Shown here in pieces: positions 9,209 to 18,534 of a stretch of 47,678 bases of DNA. Source of the stretch: Lentisphaerota bacterium (GTDB lineage: Bacteria; Verrucomicrobiota; Lentisphaeria; Victivallales; UBA1829); contig SUWI01000012.1 of the NCBI GenBank assembly GCA_015061565.1, positions 1-47,678 on the forward strand. The letters are read 5' to 3'. The translations under genes and the position numbers were made by a program. The notes beneath the pieces were generated by a model. That model made no database searches, had not been told where the DNA came from, and saw only the letters and a program-made list of their open reading frames with translations. Position 1 is the first letter of the stretch. Each line of letters opens with the position of its first letter.

Positions 9209-10708
9209 TCATCGAAACTGCATGGAATAGATATCCGCATCCCGCATGCGGAATTCCAGCTCCACAGGTTTGCCGGACAGCGCGGCAACTGCTTTCCGGT
9301 TGTCAAACCGGACCTTGCGGTCGATGGCGTCTCCAAAAGTTTCACAGGAAGGATAGCGTTTCCCATCCGCGTCGATGAGGGTCACATAGACATAGCCAAG
9401 GGCGGAAGTTGCGAAATTGATATGCATTTCTTTGCCGGCATAGGTAAAGGGTCTGGTGACCGCCATCGCTTCAGTCTCTCCGGCATTCAGGGAGGCAAAA
9501 CCATCCATGCGGATCGTATAACGGTTCAGTTTTGTCGGATCATTCAGCCAGTGTCCGGACGGGGCGTAAAGCGACAATTCATCCGGCCCGCCGGGGGTCC
9601 GGCTCGAAGTGACGGCAAAGCCGCGGGCGGGATAACAGTCGCCGTAAACCCAGTTCGACCCGTTTTCCGGTCCGGGACGCATGAAAGCCTCGCCGAAGCG
9701 GAAGAAAGACCGGCCATCGCGGGAGACGATGAAAGCACAATCCGTGGTCACGATTCCGTAGCGCGGCTGCATGGTCATGCGCCGCTTGCGTTTCGCTTTG
9801 CCGCAAAGTTCCTCGAAACTGCCGTTCCATTGGAACCGGTTGATATATCGCGACGGTGTCCCCAGATAAATCCGGGGTGCGCGGAAATAAGGTATGACAT
9901 TGTTGGTGTAAAGCGGGATATCCTCTCCGTCCTCAAAGAACAGCAGCCGGGGATCAGTCCACTTCTTGAAATCCTTCGATTCGATATAGGAAATATCGCG
10001 GACGGATTCATCCATCGGATTCGGCATCGCAGCAGGATGGAAACCGCGGATATAGCCTCGATATACGCCCGCTTCCCGGTCCCAGAACACCACATTCAGC
10101 GAATCAAAGGCGCCCTTCCCGGTAATGATGCCGCCCTGTCTGAAGTGAAGGCCGTCCGCGCTGGGATAACACCTGAGTCCGTCGCGGCTCCTGCCGATCC
10201 CCTTGTAGCGGGCGTCCGGCGGACAAGCCGGATTGTCATCACGGAACACCATGAAGTTGTCGATCTGGTCGTTGAGCTCGGCATTCAGGACAATGTTGTT
10301 CCTGGTGCTCCCGTCAAATTTCAGGATGCCCAGCTCGGGACGGACCCAGTGAATCCCGTCGGGACTTTCCATATAACATGCCGTGATCCCCCTGGCCGGC
10401 TTCGAATCGGGCTCGGCTCCGGGCATTTGCCAGCCGAGATAATACATCCGGTAGACCCCTTTCGGATGTTTGCCGTCCACGCCCGGAAACTGGTCGTCGA
10501 AAAAGAAATTGTAAAAGTCACATCCATCCCCTTCCCAGGGCTGGTCGTGGACCATGATTGTATCCTGAAATACCGGCTGATGGATCTTCAGTTTCGCAGT
10601 AGTTCCGGATGGCTGGAAAAGATAATTGTCAAAAAAGCATTCCCGGTCATGGCCGAGTTCAAGTATGCCGGTCCCGGCAGGTGTTTCAGGTTTCAGTAAT
10701 CGGGTCAT
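9209..10708 (-). CDS. Glycosidase-like five-bladed beta-propeller protein (GH32/43-type fold)
   Basis: A 499-aa protein without signal peptide. Its repeated pattern of short strands ending in aromatic/acidic motifs (ESPDGIHWVRP, SADGLHFRQ, ESKDFKKWTDP, SRDGRSFFRFG) is like the blades of GH32/GH43/GH68-type five-bladed propellers. This group is common in Planctomycetes and Lentisphaerota and usually annotated only as a glycosyl-hydrolase-like protein. The first ~45 residues include HDRECFFDNYLF, and a C-terminal beta-sandwich (~410-499) follows. AAGGAG lies 6 nt before the ATG. It is 79 nt after the coupled cysteine-rich pair and probably closes the GntR-headed operon. Family resemblance is moderate; no catalytic residue was assigned. 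Confidence 0.65.
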   Translation of the reverse strand: MTRLLKPETPAGTGILELGHDRECFFDNYLFQPSGTTAKLKIHQPVFQDTIMVHDQPWEGDGCDFYNFFFDDQFPGVDGKHPKGVYRMYYLGWQMPGAEPDSKPARGITACYMESPDGIHWVRPELGILKFDGSTRNNIVLNAELNDQIDNFMVFRDDNPACPPDARYKGIGRSRDGLRCYPSADGLHFRQGGIITGKGAFDSLNVVFWDREAGVYRGYIRGFHPAAMPNPMDESVRDISYIESKDFKKWTDPRLLFFEDGEDIPLYTNNVIPYFRAPRIYLGTPSRYINRFQWNGSFEELCGKAKRKRRMTMQPRYGIVTTDCAFIVSRDGRSFFRFGEAFMRPGPENGSNWVYGDCYPARGFAVTSSRTPGGPDELSLYAPSGHWLNDPTKLNRYTIRMDGFASLNAGETEAMAVTRPFTYAGKEMHINFATSALGYVYVTLIDADGKRYPSCETFGDAIDRKVRFDNRKAVAALSGKPVELEFRMRDADIYSMQFR

Positions 10709-10787
10709 GATATACTCCTTTTTTCAGGGAATCTCCATCCATCGGTTCTGACGGAAATTCCGTTGGTTTTTGGTTGAAGTACCGATT

Positions 10788-11285
10788 TCAGGCCGGCGGC
10801 GGAAAACTGGCGAACAGCTCGTCCGGCGGCGTGACGGCCGCCAGTTCGCGGTATTTCGCTTCCGCCGCCTTCAGGTCGTCGTAGATCCATTCGCAGCATT
10901 GCGGATCGTCCAGTCCCATCAGCGCATACACCTGATACAGCCCCGCTTTCCGGTAAATGCCGCACGTCCACCCGGGACAATGCAGACAGTATTTCCGGCA
11001 GGCGCCCGCATCGTTGTCCAGCGCTTTGGAAAGACTGGGACATTTATTCATTTTCAGGATCAGTTCATGACCGTTGAGGATCAGGTCCAGATCGCAATTT
11101 TCCTCTTTCCGGATCTTGACATAATAGTCATACACTCCCTGCAGTCCTTTTTCCTGGAACTCCTTCAGACAATGCAGTTCCTGATGACGGCTGATCTCTT
11201 CATAATAGGCCTGCAGTCCGTTTTTCTCATCGAGAAACTTGAAAACTTCATTGTAGAAGCGGACGAAATGGTCGCTGGGTATCAT
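10788..11285 (-). CDS. Hypothetical cysteine-rich protein, coupled to the ATC hydrolase-like gene
   Basis: A 165-aa soluble protein I cannot assign. It carries a cysteine cluster near residues 90-140 (KCPS, then ACRKYCLHCPGWTCG, later PQCCEW). The spacing C-x3-C-x2-C-x4-C suggests metal or Fe-S binding, or a thiol-rich active site. The start is ATG 11285, whose ATGA overlaps the stop of the upstream gene, the classic arrangement for translational coupling; the longer open frame lacks support. AAGGCGG lies just upstream. The shared length class, operon position and tight coupling with an L-2-amino-thiazoline-4-carboxylate-hydrolase-like protein suggest the two act together. Function unknown. 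Confidence 0.65.
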   Translation of the reverse strand: MIPSDHFVRFYNEVFKFLDEKNGLQAYYEEISRHQELHCLKEFQEKGLQGVYDYYVKIRKEENCDLDLILNGHELILKMNKCPSLSKALDNDAGACRKYCLHCPGWTCGIYRKAGLYQVYALMGLDDPQCCEWIYDDLKAAEAKYRELAAVTPPDELFASFPPPA

Positions 11286-11728
11286 CTTTCCGCCTTCCTC
11301 CTGAAAACCTGCACACAATGATCGTCTCCGAGGTGCTCTACGCTCGCAACCCACGGAGTCCCTTCGCACATGCCTTTATTGACTTCAAGGGTCTGCAGAC
11401 AGCTGAACGGGGAAATCTTCAGTCCCAGTTTTTTCAGATGCTTGTGCGCCGGACATTCCAGACACTCGAACCGGATCTCATTTTCGCGGACGCTCAGGTT
11501 GAATTCCGCCCCTTCCCGGTGAAAGAACCAGGTCAGATGTTCGATCAGTTCGGATGCATCGCCTTTTTCCAGTTTTTCCCGGATCGACTTATAGACATCA
11601 TGGCCGGTTTTCCGCAGGATCGTTTTCAGCGCATCTTCACCGTAATGTTCCGCGATGTAATCCAGCGTAGTGTTGGTCGTGCCGTGAAAATCGCGGTGCA
11701 GTTCATTGTTTTCCTGATAACGCAGCAT
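11282..11728 (-). CDS. L-2-amino-thiazoline-4-carboxylic acid hydrolase-like protein
   Basis: A 148-aa cytoplasmic protein resembling the ATC-hydrolase-like family. It has an N-terminal helical region, then RFECLECPAHKHLKKLG, a further Cys in SPFSC, and a C-terminal GDDHCVQVFRR. The enzyme that names the family opens the thiazoline ring on a bacterial route to L-cysteine, but most relatives are uncharacterised. It starts 3 nt after the lyase stop and overlaps the next gene by 4 nt, so it is translated as one unit with both. In this operon, which otherwise looks aimed at amino-sugars or sialic acids, a role on a C-N bond of a sugar derivative is conceivable. The family call is from motif memory only. 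Confidence 0.55.
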   Translation of the reverse strand: MLRYQENNELHRDFHGTTNTTLDYIAEHYGEDALKTILRKTGHDVYKSIREKLEKGDASELIEHLTWFFHREGAEFNLSVRENEIRFECLECPAHKHLKKLGLKISPFSCLQTLEVNKGMCEGTPWVASVEHLGDDHCVQVFRRKAER

Positions 11729-11731
11729 GAT

Positions 11732-12631
11732 TCAGTCCAGCTCCGTTTTGAATTCATCCAAACACTTTTCAACGCGTTTTTTCGCCTCGTCTGTCAGCGA
11801 ACTCATTTCCTGCGCATAAGTAAACGGCGAAGCGATCAGTCCGAGTTTCATCAGCGCGTATTTCTGACCGTTCCATACATTGGCAAGATCGATGCCGTAA
11901 ACGCCGTGAAACACCCGGATCATGTTGTTCTCCACTGCGACCGCCCCAGTAATATCGTCATGATCGATGGAGTCGGCAAGTTTGCGCATCATTTTCGAGC
12001 AGAGCGCGCCCATGCCGCAGATCATGCCGTCGTATCCGGCGATCAGAGCCTCGTCCGCGGCCCATTCCTGTCCTTCGAAAAACAGGGTTTTATAACCTTT
12101 TTCCGCCCGCATCAGCAGCAGTTCACGCCGCAGCCACATGTTCGATGACGAATTCTTGATCCCCTTCAGGTTCGGATGCTTCATCATGGTCTCGAATTGT
12201 CCGAGCGTTAAATTGATCCCGTTGGCCGGCGGACAATGATACAGGTACACCGGACGGTCGGCGGCATCCAGCACGGCCAGGACCGACTTGACCGGATCGA
12301 GCGCGGAAGATTTGCCCGGCGGCATGAAAACATATGCATCGAAATCATATTTCCGGTAAGATTTCATGATCTCGAGCGACAGCGGCAGACTGGTCGCATT
12401 GATACCCGCAAGCAGTTCCATCCGGTGATCGATGCAGGAGCAGGCGAACTCCAGCGCTTCTTCCTTGAACGCGTTGGAAAAACTGCCCCATTCGCCCATG
12501 GAACCGAAAAGGAACACGCCGTCCAGTCCATGACGGATATTGCGTTCCAGAATGTTTTTCAGCCCCGTTTTGTCGAGCTTTCCGTTTTCAAGCAGCGGCG
12601 TGACCGTGGCACTGATGACTTTCTTTGACAT
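11732..12631 (-). CDS. Dihydrodipicolinate synthase / N-acetylneuraminate lyase family aldolase
   Basis: The 299-aa protein is a class I aldolase of the DapA/NanA superfamily, which forms a Schiff base between pyruvate and a lysine. K159 in LKGIKNSSS matches the Schiff-base lysine, Y131 in VYLYHCPP the catalytic tyrosine, and GSMGEW near residue 43 the pyruvate-carboxylate loop (GSTGE/GTTGE in relatives). It sits directly after a BNR sialidase-like gene (3-nt gap), with GGAAGGA inside that gene's end as ribosome site. This favours an aldolase for sialic-acid-like or other sugar acids over lysine biosynthesis. A diverged fragment of a second copy lies at 13749-13826. Substrate remains inference. 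Confidence 0.88.
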   Translation of the reverse strand: MSKKVISATVTPLLENGKLDKTGLKNILERNIRHGLDGVFLFGSMGEWGSFSNAFKEEALEFACSCIDHRMELLAGINATSLPLSLEIMKSYRKYDFDAYVFMPPGKSSALDPVKSVLAVLDAADRPVYLYHCPPANGINLTLGQFETMMKHPNLKGIKNSSSNMWLRRELLLMRAEKGYKTLFFEGQEWAADEALIAGYDGMICGMGALCSKMMRKLADSIDHDDITGAVAVENNMIRVFHGVYGIDLANVWNGQKYALMKLGLIASPFTYAQEMSSLTDEAKKRVEKCLDEFKTELD

Positions 12632-12634
12632 GAT

Positions 12635-13714
12635 TCAATCCTTCCATAATTCCGGGAGTGTTATTTTGCGGATCCGCAGATCCTGAAGTTGACAAAAACC
12701 GTTCCCTTGCCGCCCGCAGCAGTAAGCCAGCAGCAGACTGTCTCCGTGGAACAGCATGGCCGTATAGCAATAACCGTGATCCGGTTCCCGTTCCAGCAGG
12801 ACCGCGCGGTCGGTTTCCCAGGTCGCCCCGTTGTCCCGGCTGCGCACCAGCACCAGCGGCGTCCGGGGAGTGGTGGACGGCAGTACCGGATACAGGATCC
12901 GGTTCGTGCCGTTCCAGACCGCGTAAAGAGTTCCGGTCGCAGGATCGCGTTTCATCGACATCGGCGAACAGGGCGAGGGAAAGTTCAAATCCGCCGTAGC
13001 AGTGCTCCATGTATTGCCGCCGTCGCAGGAAACCGATCGGAATTGATATCCCCGCGCGGTGCGGATCCATAGCAGCAATTTATCGGCTTCAAGTTCGATC
13101 ACGCCCGGTTCCTGGAATCCGGCCGAAGCCTCCGTCTGGAAATCGGGCGTGAGCATCGTTTGGGATTCCGCCCACGTCTCCCCATTGTCGTCGGAGAACA
13201 GCGTGAACACGGTCCCGGGCCGCAGTCCGCCGCCGGTCCGCCACGGATGGATCGACAGCGGCAGCACGATCCGCCCCGAAGCGAGCTGGATCGCCCGGTC
13301 GTTGTTCATCACAAAATAACCGTCGTGGGGGATCAGCCGTTTCGCTTCCGACCAGCTTTCCCCTTCATCGTCGGACCGCCGCATCATCGGGATGCAGCCC
13401 ATGCAGCCGCCGGACAAGCCGCGTTTTTCGAGGTAAAAGAGCCGGATCGAACCGTCCTGCAGCCGCAGCAGGGAAACGCTCATGATATTGGCCGCATCGC
13501 CGCGTGCAACTACGACTCCGCGGTCTTTCCAGGTCGCGCCGCCGTCGTCCGAGATGATTTCCGCCAGATCGGCGGAGGCATGGTCTGCACAGCTCGTGCC
13601 GGTGTAGCGGGTGTAGATGAAACGGATCTTCCCGTCTTTCGTCGGCAGGAAAGACCCCTCGGAGTTGCGCGGATTGTCCGCGCCGTGCACCAGTTCGAAA
13701 ACACTTTCATTCAT
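12635..13714 (-). CDS. BNR-repeat sialidase-like beta-propeller protein
   Basis: A 359-aa six-bladed propeller of the sialidase superfamily. Five Asp boxes (S-x-D-x-G-x-x-W) are visible: SDDGGATW, SDDEGESW, SDDNGETW, SCDGGNTW and SRDNGATW. An N-terminal arginine segment (RFIYTRYTG) could supply one of the arginines that bind the sialic-acid carboxylate. There is no signal peptide from ATG 13714, which has AAAGGA ~10 nt upstream; a TTG further upstream would run into a pseudogene remnant. The location is therefore probably cytoplasmic, as for several propellers of this phylum. It is translated with the downstream NanA/DapA-like aldolase, so cleavage of an imported sialoside and aldol cleavage of the product form a sensible pair. 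True sialidase activity is unproven. Confidence 0.82.
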   Translation of the reverse strand: MNESVFELVHGADNPRNSEGSFLPTKDGKIRFIYTRYTGTSCADHASADLAEIISDDGGATWKDRGVVVARGDAANIMSVSLLRLQDGSIRLFYLEKRGLSGGCMGCIPMMRRSDDEGESWSEAKRLIPHDGYFVMNNDRAIQLASGRIVLPLSIHPWRTGGGLRPGTVFTLFSDDNGETWAESQTMLTPDFQTEASAGFQEPGVIELEADKLLLWIRTARGYQFRSVSCDGGNTWSTATADLNFPSPCSPMSMKRDPATGTLYAVWNGTNRILYPVLPSTTPRTPLVLVRSRDNGATWETDRAVLLEREPDHGYCYTAMLFHGDSLLLAYCCGRQGNGFCQLQDLRIRKITLPELWKD

Positions 13715-13748
13715 AACTGTCAAATCCTTTTCTGCGGATATAGTCTCC

Positions 13749-13826
13749 AATGTTTTTCAGCCTCGTTTTATCAAGTTTTCCGTTTTCCAGCAGCGGCGTG
13801 ACCGTCGCACTGATGACTTTCTTTCA
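13749..13826 (-). pseudogene. Remnant of the 5' end of a second DapA/NanA-type lyase gene
   Basis: About 75 nt match the start of the lyase gene at 11732-12631, aligned to its bases 12550-12631. They encode KVISATVTPLLENGKLDKT in the matching frame. Six substitutions separate the copies, five of them synonymous third-position changes, and a 2-nt deletion next to the ATG breaks the frame. The pattern indicates a paralogue that diverged under selection before being lost, not a fresh duplication. AGGAG at the ribosome-site position is still present upstream. Confidence 0.75.
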
Positions 13827-13856
13827 TAAACTGCATTTTCTTTCTCTCCTGCATAT

Positions 13857-15008
13857 TTATCGGTTTCCGAGCAGGGCTTCCGCCCATAAATAGTTGACAA
13901 CGGCATCCCCGCTTAAGAAACGAACCTCAAATTGTTTGGACCGATCCAGTTTTCCTGCATCGTCCGGATGATAATAATATAGCGTTTCCGGCGTCAGTTT
14001 TGCCAGAACCCGTTCGGCACACTGCCGGGTTTCTTCTTTCAAAGCCGGCACACAGGCGCTCAGCTGCAGACCCGCCCGCACCACCATGGTGCTCCAGGCT
14101 GAACGTGCTCCGTATTGCGCTTCGGTTCCCGGAATCACGATCCCGGTCGAACAGTCACAGGGCATGCTCGTCCAGTAAAATCCGTCCTCCGTCAAAGTCT
14201 GACGGGCTTCAAACCAGATCTTTTCCATCCCGGCGATCAAGGACGGACGGAAAGATGCAGGCAGAAATTCGCTTTCCAGCATCAGGCTCAGATTCATCAC
14301 ATCCATGGTGACGGCATCGGCAAGATGGTAAAGCCGGCCTGACTTCCGGCGGGAATTTTCCGGAATCTTTTCCAGGTTTTCCGAAAGGATCCGCAAGGCT
14401 TCCTCTTTCCTGCTTTCCTCGGGGGCGTATTTGCACGCCAGCAGCAGGAGCGGGGGAAACCGCAGCGGCGGCCAGACCATGTCCTTCACCAGATAATAGG
14501 TCAGCGTATAATTGCGTTTCCGCCAGAATTCCGCCATGGCCGGGATCATCTTCCGGATCAGGCCGCGTTCCTCTTCCGAGGCAGTCGGATAATACTGATC
14601 CATCGCGAACATCGCATAGAGATATTGATCGGTGCTGGTCTGACGGGAAAAACGATTCCCCCAGATTTTCGGGAAAAAACCTTCTTCCCATTCAGCGCCG
14701 ATGGTATAGATGCGATGCAGGGCACGGAGAGTCCGCTGCGCCAGCGTCCGAAGCCGTTCCCTATCTTTTCTCCGGACATCTGCGAGCATCGTGCATAAAG
14801 CGCTCAGATATCCGCCGGTTGTCATGCCGCAGTTTTCGTAGTTCCAGAAATCCGGCAGCACCACACCGGAGGGATGCCATGCCGGGGTTTCCGCCCCGGT
14901 AAAAGTTCCCGCATCGGTCGGCCGCAGGTTTTTCGCATCAATCTGCGAATAGATCACTCCACTTTCATCCAGGAAATGGTTTTCCAGAAATGTCTGCATC
15001 GGATCCAT
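13857..15008 (-). CDS. Hypothetical protein, alpha/alpha-toroid glycosidase-like
   Basis: A 383-aa protein without signal peptide or membrane segment. Long amphipathic helices with aromatic-rich connecting loops (FWNYENCGMTTGGYLSAL, DQYLYAMFAMDQYY, GFYWTSMPCDC) suggest an (alpha/alpha)6 barrel, as in many glycosidases, lyases and epimerases acting on oligosaccharides. I cannot assign a family or catalytic residues. It starts 15 nt after the stop of the DUF4838 gene, with GGGGA upstream of the ATG, so it is co-transcribed with it and may process the product of that enzyme inside the cell. Confidence 0.6.
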   Translation of the reverse strand: MDPMQTFLENHFLDESGVIYSQIDAKNLRPTDAGTFTGAETPAWHPSGVVLPDFWNYENCGMTTGGYLSALCTMLADVRRKDRERLRTLAQRTLRALHRIYTIGAEWEEGFFPKIWGNRFSRQTSTDQYLYAMFAMDQYYPTASEEERGLIRKMIPAMAEFWRKRNYTLTYYLVKDMVWPPLRFPPLLLLACKYAPEESRKEEALRILSENLEKIPENSRRKSGRLYHLADAVTMDVMNLSLMLESEFLPASFRPSLIAGMEKIWFEARQTLTEDGFYWTSMPCDCSTGIVIPGTEAQYGARSAWSTMVVRAGLQLSACVPALKEETRQCAERVLAKLTPETLYYYHPDDAGKLDRSKQFEVRFLSGDAVVNYLWAEALLGNR

Positions 15009-15023
15009 GGCATTTCCCCAGGT

Positions 15024-17645
15024 TCAGAAACGGAATTTTTTCTGATGTTCCTGCAGTTTTTTCTCGTCCAGCGTCACCTGAAGAGCATGGTCGGGGTCAA
15101 TGACAAAATAACCCGGCAGTTCCTTGCCGAAACGGATCCTTCCCCAAAGAGAGCTCGTGACATGAAGTTCGTAGACCCCCTGCTTGAGATATCCGTCAGC
15201 ATCTTGAACAGGAATGACTTTGTACCCGTTAATCCGCCGGTTGGAAACAATCACTTTTCCCGTTGGATCAAGGAGTTCAAAACTGCCCCACGCCCAGGCG
15301 ATCAAATCAAACTTTTTTATCCCGTCGGGAACGAAAAAATAAAGCCTTGAATCCGCCGGCGTATGGATCTGCAATCCCGACGGATGGATCCGGGTTCCTA
15401 CGGCATAGGGACTGTCTGCTTCGATAATGCGCCACTTGTGTCCGTAGGTGGTGTCGCTCTGGGGATAGATCCACATGAAGTAGGTCTCTCCTTTCTTCGC
15501 CGGGAATGTGATCCGGTTTTGGGAAGCAATGCCGCTGTAATAGAGTTTTCCGTCCGGAGAGAAGACGTTGAAATAAGGAATGCCGTCCAGATAAGGTTTC
15601 CCGGTGGCGGGATTGACGGAGGCTTTCTGTTCGATCTGGAACGTGATTCGATCCGAAACGGCCTGGACCAGAAAATCAGCGGTCAGATAAAACCAGGCAC
15701 TGCCGGCCGGAGCCTTGAAGGATACCGCTTTGACTTCTTTGACCGGCACCTGAGCGCTTTTTGCGTAAGAATTGCGTTTGGGTTTCGGCAGGAAAAATTC
15801 CAATTTTCCCCCCTCGGAACGAAGCGGGGTCATCGCCACATACTCAGCATCGCTCAAATACAGTTTGGAGGATTTGTTTTCCGGGATCAGGCCCATTTTT
15901 TCCAGGTGATAGTTGAATATGCGCATATTCTGCACAAAATGATTCAACCTCCAGGCCTGATTTTCATCTTTCGGCGCTTCGATCGCCTTTTCCATCAGCG
16001 ATGAAAATTCATCCCAGTCCCCGGCATAAACGTCTTTCATCAGTTCCGGAGTCAGGTAATATCCCATTTTCCCTTTGATGGCAGCCATGAACCGCGTCAG
16101 GTTTTTCTCTGTCAGCAGATAGATCTCCTTGACATATTTCCCGCCGCCGCCATAGGCTTTGGTGCAGAAAGTGTCGAAAGCTTTTTCCGCATCCAGCATG
16201 GGATCCCAGGCCTGCTGCATCTGCAGCCAGTTATGCGCGGCGGTCACGCCCAGCATATCCATTCCGTAAAGATAAACTCCGTTGAATCCTTTTTTCGCCA
16301 GGACCGGATACGTGTCCTGGCGCATTTTCGCAAAAACCGGCCACGGCGCACCGGCCGACTGGCCGAACCAGAAATCCAGACCGTAATAATACTTCCGCTC
16401 GAACATACCATCCCAGTCATCCAGCCATTTATGCCACGACTCATTGATCTTGCTGTAAGCCCGGCCGGGACCATAGGAAAGATGATACGGCGCCATCATG
16501 GCGCTGAATTGCGGCGGCATTTTTTTCCGCTTGATTTTCCAGGCATACATATAGTGGTGGTAAATCAGGCCGGTGACCTCGGTATTTTCAAGTTTGCCGG
16601 CAATCTGTTCCGTGGCTGCCCGGTAATAATCCAGGATCAGGTCGGTAATGCTGAAATTGCTTTTGGGAGCGGTTTTCCAGGCCCCAACCTCTTTTTCCGT
16701 AATGGTCACATACCTTTTCTGGCATTCTTTGCAGCGACAGTAAGTCCCGTCATTGGGTGAAAGGCTGATCAGATCGTATTTAAAATCTAGTTTATAATAC
16801 TTTCGAGCCCATTTCTGATGATTGACGCACCGCTCCGCGACATCCTTCCAGACCGCCTCATTACTTAAGCAGAGAGCAAAATTGAACTTGGGATAGATCC
16901 GGTTTCCATTGTTATCGGCACTGAAAAACTCCGGATGTTCCTTGAAAGTCACCGCCCGGTCCCGGTTGCCGGAACGGGTGAACAGCGTTCCGGGAGTCGG
17001 ATAGATCGTGGACCAGAAGTGACCATGATTGGGAATGACCGAACCGGAATCACCCAGCCCGTCCGAAAAATTGCGGATCTTCCATTCCAGACAGGCTCCC
17101 CGGGCTCGGGGAACATAAGGAAAACCGCGGAATTCGAACTGCGGAGTATATGTCTTATCAACTGCCGGGATCATCCAGGCCTTCCCCAGTTTCGGCACAT
17201 ACGTTCCCCGGTCGGTCGGCATCAGAAATGCGATACCCATGACCTGATTCATAAAAGCATAGACACCATACAAGGTCCCGTAGGAATATCCTCCTTTTTC
17301 CGCCCGTCGGTCGCCCGGAATATCACGGCCGGCTATATAGAGATTTCCGCCAGCCGTCCGCATGATGTGGGTTTCATATTTCATGGTGGAAGCATCCACT
17401 CCGGCTTTCCCGGCTTCCGGGGAACTGCCTAGCGCGATCATCGGAGTCCGGGCTTCAAACACGATTTTCAGTTTGTTGCCGGTGGCAAGCTCGATATGTT
17501 TCTGCAAATCCTGTGCGGCTCTGGTCACGCTGCGTGGATTTCCCGGCGCCACATAGATCACGCAGTCCGCGATTTTGATTTGTCCCCGACATATCATTCC
17601 CAGCAGCAGAACTGCCAGAAAAAATGAGGTCTTGTTCACTATCAT
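15024..17645 (-). CDS. Secreted DUF4838-domain protein, probable polysaccharide-active enzyme
   Basis: An 873-aa protein with a signal peptide (hydrophobic SFFLAVLLLGMI, cleavage likely near residue 21). Residues ~25-150 resemble the N-terminal non-catalytic domain of alpha-glucuronidases and GH20 enzymes (VTRAAQDLQKHIELATG). The DUF4838 region follows, with the conserved NDGTYCRCKECQKRY near residue 300, and a long C-terminal beta-rich part (~600-873) may bind carbohydrate. It lies between a pseudopilin gene (95 nt upstream) and the toroid-like protein. AGGAAGG lies 9 nt before the ATG. Members are abundant in gut Bacteroidota and Lentisphaerota glycan loci; catalysis has been suggested but substrate is unknown. 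It is a longer homologue of the protein at 41818-43650. Confidence 0.8.
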   Translation of the reverse strand: MIVNKTSFFLAVLLLGMICRGQIKIADCVIYVAPGNPRSVTRAAQDLQKHIELATGNKLKIVFEARTPMIALGSSPEAGKAGVDASTMKYETHIMRTAGGNLYIAGRDIPGDRRAEKGGYSYGTLYGVYAFMNQVMGIAFLMPTDRGTYVPKLGKAWMIPAVDKTYTPQFEFRGFPYVPRARGACLEWKIRNFSDGLGDSGSVIPNHGHFWSTIYPTPGTLFTRSGNRDRAVTFKEHPEFFSADNNGNRIYPKFNFALCLSNEAVWKDVAERCVNHQKWARKYYKLDFKYDLISLSPNDGTYCRCKECQKRYVTITEKEVGAWKTAPKSNFSITDLILDYYRAATEQIAGKLENTEVTGLIYHHYMYAWKIKRKKMPPQFSAMMAPYHLSYGPGRAYSKINESWHKWLDDWDGMFERKYYYGLDFWFGQSAGAPWPVFAKMRQDTYPVLAKKGFNGVYLYGMDMLGVTAAHNWLQMQQAWDPMLDAEKAFDTFCTKAYGGGGKYVKEIYLLTEKNLTRFMAAIKGKMGYYLTPELMKDVYAGDWDEFSSLMEKAIEAPKDENQAWRLNHFVQNMRIFNYHLEKMGLIPENKSSKLYLSDAEYVAMTPLRSEGGKLEFFLPKPKRNSYAKSAQVPVKEVKAVSFKAPAGSAWFYLTADFLVQAVSDRITFQIEQKASVNPATGKPYLDGIPYFNVFSPDGKLYYSGIASQNRITFPAKKGETYFMWIYPQSDTTYGHKWRIIEADSPYAVGTRIHPSGLQIHTPADSRLYFFVPDGIKKFDLIAWAWGSFELLDPTGKVIVSNRRINGYKVIPVQDADGYLKQGVYELHVTSSLWGRIRFGKELPGYFVIDPDHALQVTLDEKKLQEHQKKFRF

Positions 17646-17740
17646 ATTTTGAAACCTTCCTGTTCCGTGAATAATTATCGGTGAGGATCCTGCGGATGTT
17701 TTTTTCCATCCCGGAAAACTGCTGCAATAAGTTCAGATAG

Positions 17741-18493
17741 TTACCGGATCAGAATATTTTCCATCTTGATGCCCATGTAACCGACCCCTAATGAACCTCC
17801 GGCCGTGCCTCCGACATTATAGATCGAATGGCTGTTGAAACTTGCTATGTGACCGTCAAATGAAAGCGCGTTGGTATGCCGGTTATGCCGCAAATGCACT
17901 CTCGCCGTATTCGTCCCCGGCGGTCCCGCTGTATATTTATAGACTTGCGTCGAGGTTACAGTGTTCGTCGCTGTGTCGAAAAGATAATAAAAAGACGATG
18001 GCGGACCAAATTCGGCCGCAGTCAGGGTCCCGTCTTTCTTATACATGATCACTTTTCCGCGCATCTCCTTATAATACGGGTCGTTGTTGCCGGCTTTTCC
18101 GTAGGTCTGCGTGGAATCGTAAAATCCCGCAGGAGGATGGGATGCACATACAATCACATGCGGTTTCCCTTTGACTGATTGCGGAAGATACCCGCCGGTG
18201 ATCAGCACGGAAGAATAGGACATATTATTTTTCCCGTAAGCAGACACCGCTCCGGAACACGTCGAAAATCCATTGTAATCCGACATATACAGGTGTTCGG
18301 CAAGGCCGATCTGTTTCATATTGCCTTTGCAATGAGAATCCTTTGCCGTGTTCCTGGCCGTGTTCAGCGCCGGAAGCAGCATACCCGCGAGGATCGCAAT
18401 GATCGCGATCACAACGAGGAGTTCGATCAGTGTGAATGGTTGACATTTTTTTAACTTCGATTTGGTAATGGTTCGATCTGGTCTCTGATTCAT
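17741..18493 (-). CDS. Prepilin-type N-terminal cleavage/methylation protein, H-X9-DG pseudopilin
   Basis: A 250-aa type II secretion/type IV pilus-like pseudopilin. It has a basic leader, then [13 protein letters not shown] at residue 20 with the conserved Glu at +5, and a second stretch [14 protein letters not shown]. The C-terminal part contains the H-X9-DG motif ([12 protein letters not shown]) typical of the large pseudopilin families of PVC bacteria. The residue before the cleavage site is Pro19, not the usual Gly. ATG 18493 is chosen because AAGGAGAG lies 7 nt upstream; a longer frame would overlap the GntR gene. It sits between the GntR regulator and the secreted DUF4838 gene and is the first of three such modules in the window. 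Confidence 0.9.
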   Translation of the reverse strand: MNQRPDRTITKSKLKKCQPFTLIELLVVIAIIAILAGMLLPALNTARNTAKDSHCKGNMKQIGLAEHLYMSDYNGFSTCSGAVSAYGKNNMSYSSVLITGGYLPQSVKGKPHVIVCASHPPAGFYDSTQTYGKAGNNDPYYKEMRGKVIMYKKDGTLTAAEFGPPSSFYYLFDTATNTVTSTQVYKYTAGPPGTNTARVHLRHNRHTNALSFDGHIASFNSHSIYNVGGTAGGSLGVGYMGIKMENILIR

Positions 18494-18534
18494 CTTGCAG
18501 CTCTCCTTTTTTATCGTTTGTAAATAGATAACGG

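Noticed and set aside
17646-17740. GGATG/CATCC hairpin between pseudopilin and DUF4838 genes as a terminator
   Set aside because: Short stem and no T run after it; read-through into the DUF4838 gene is more likely.
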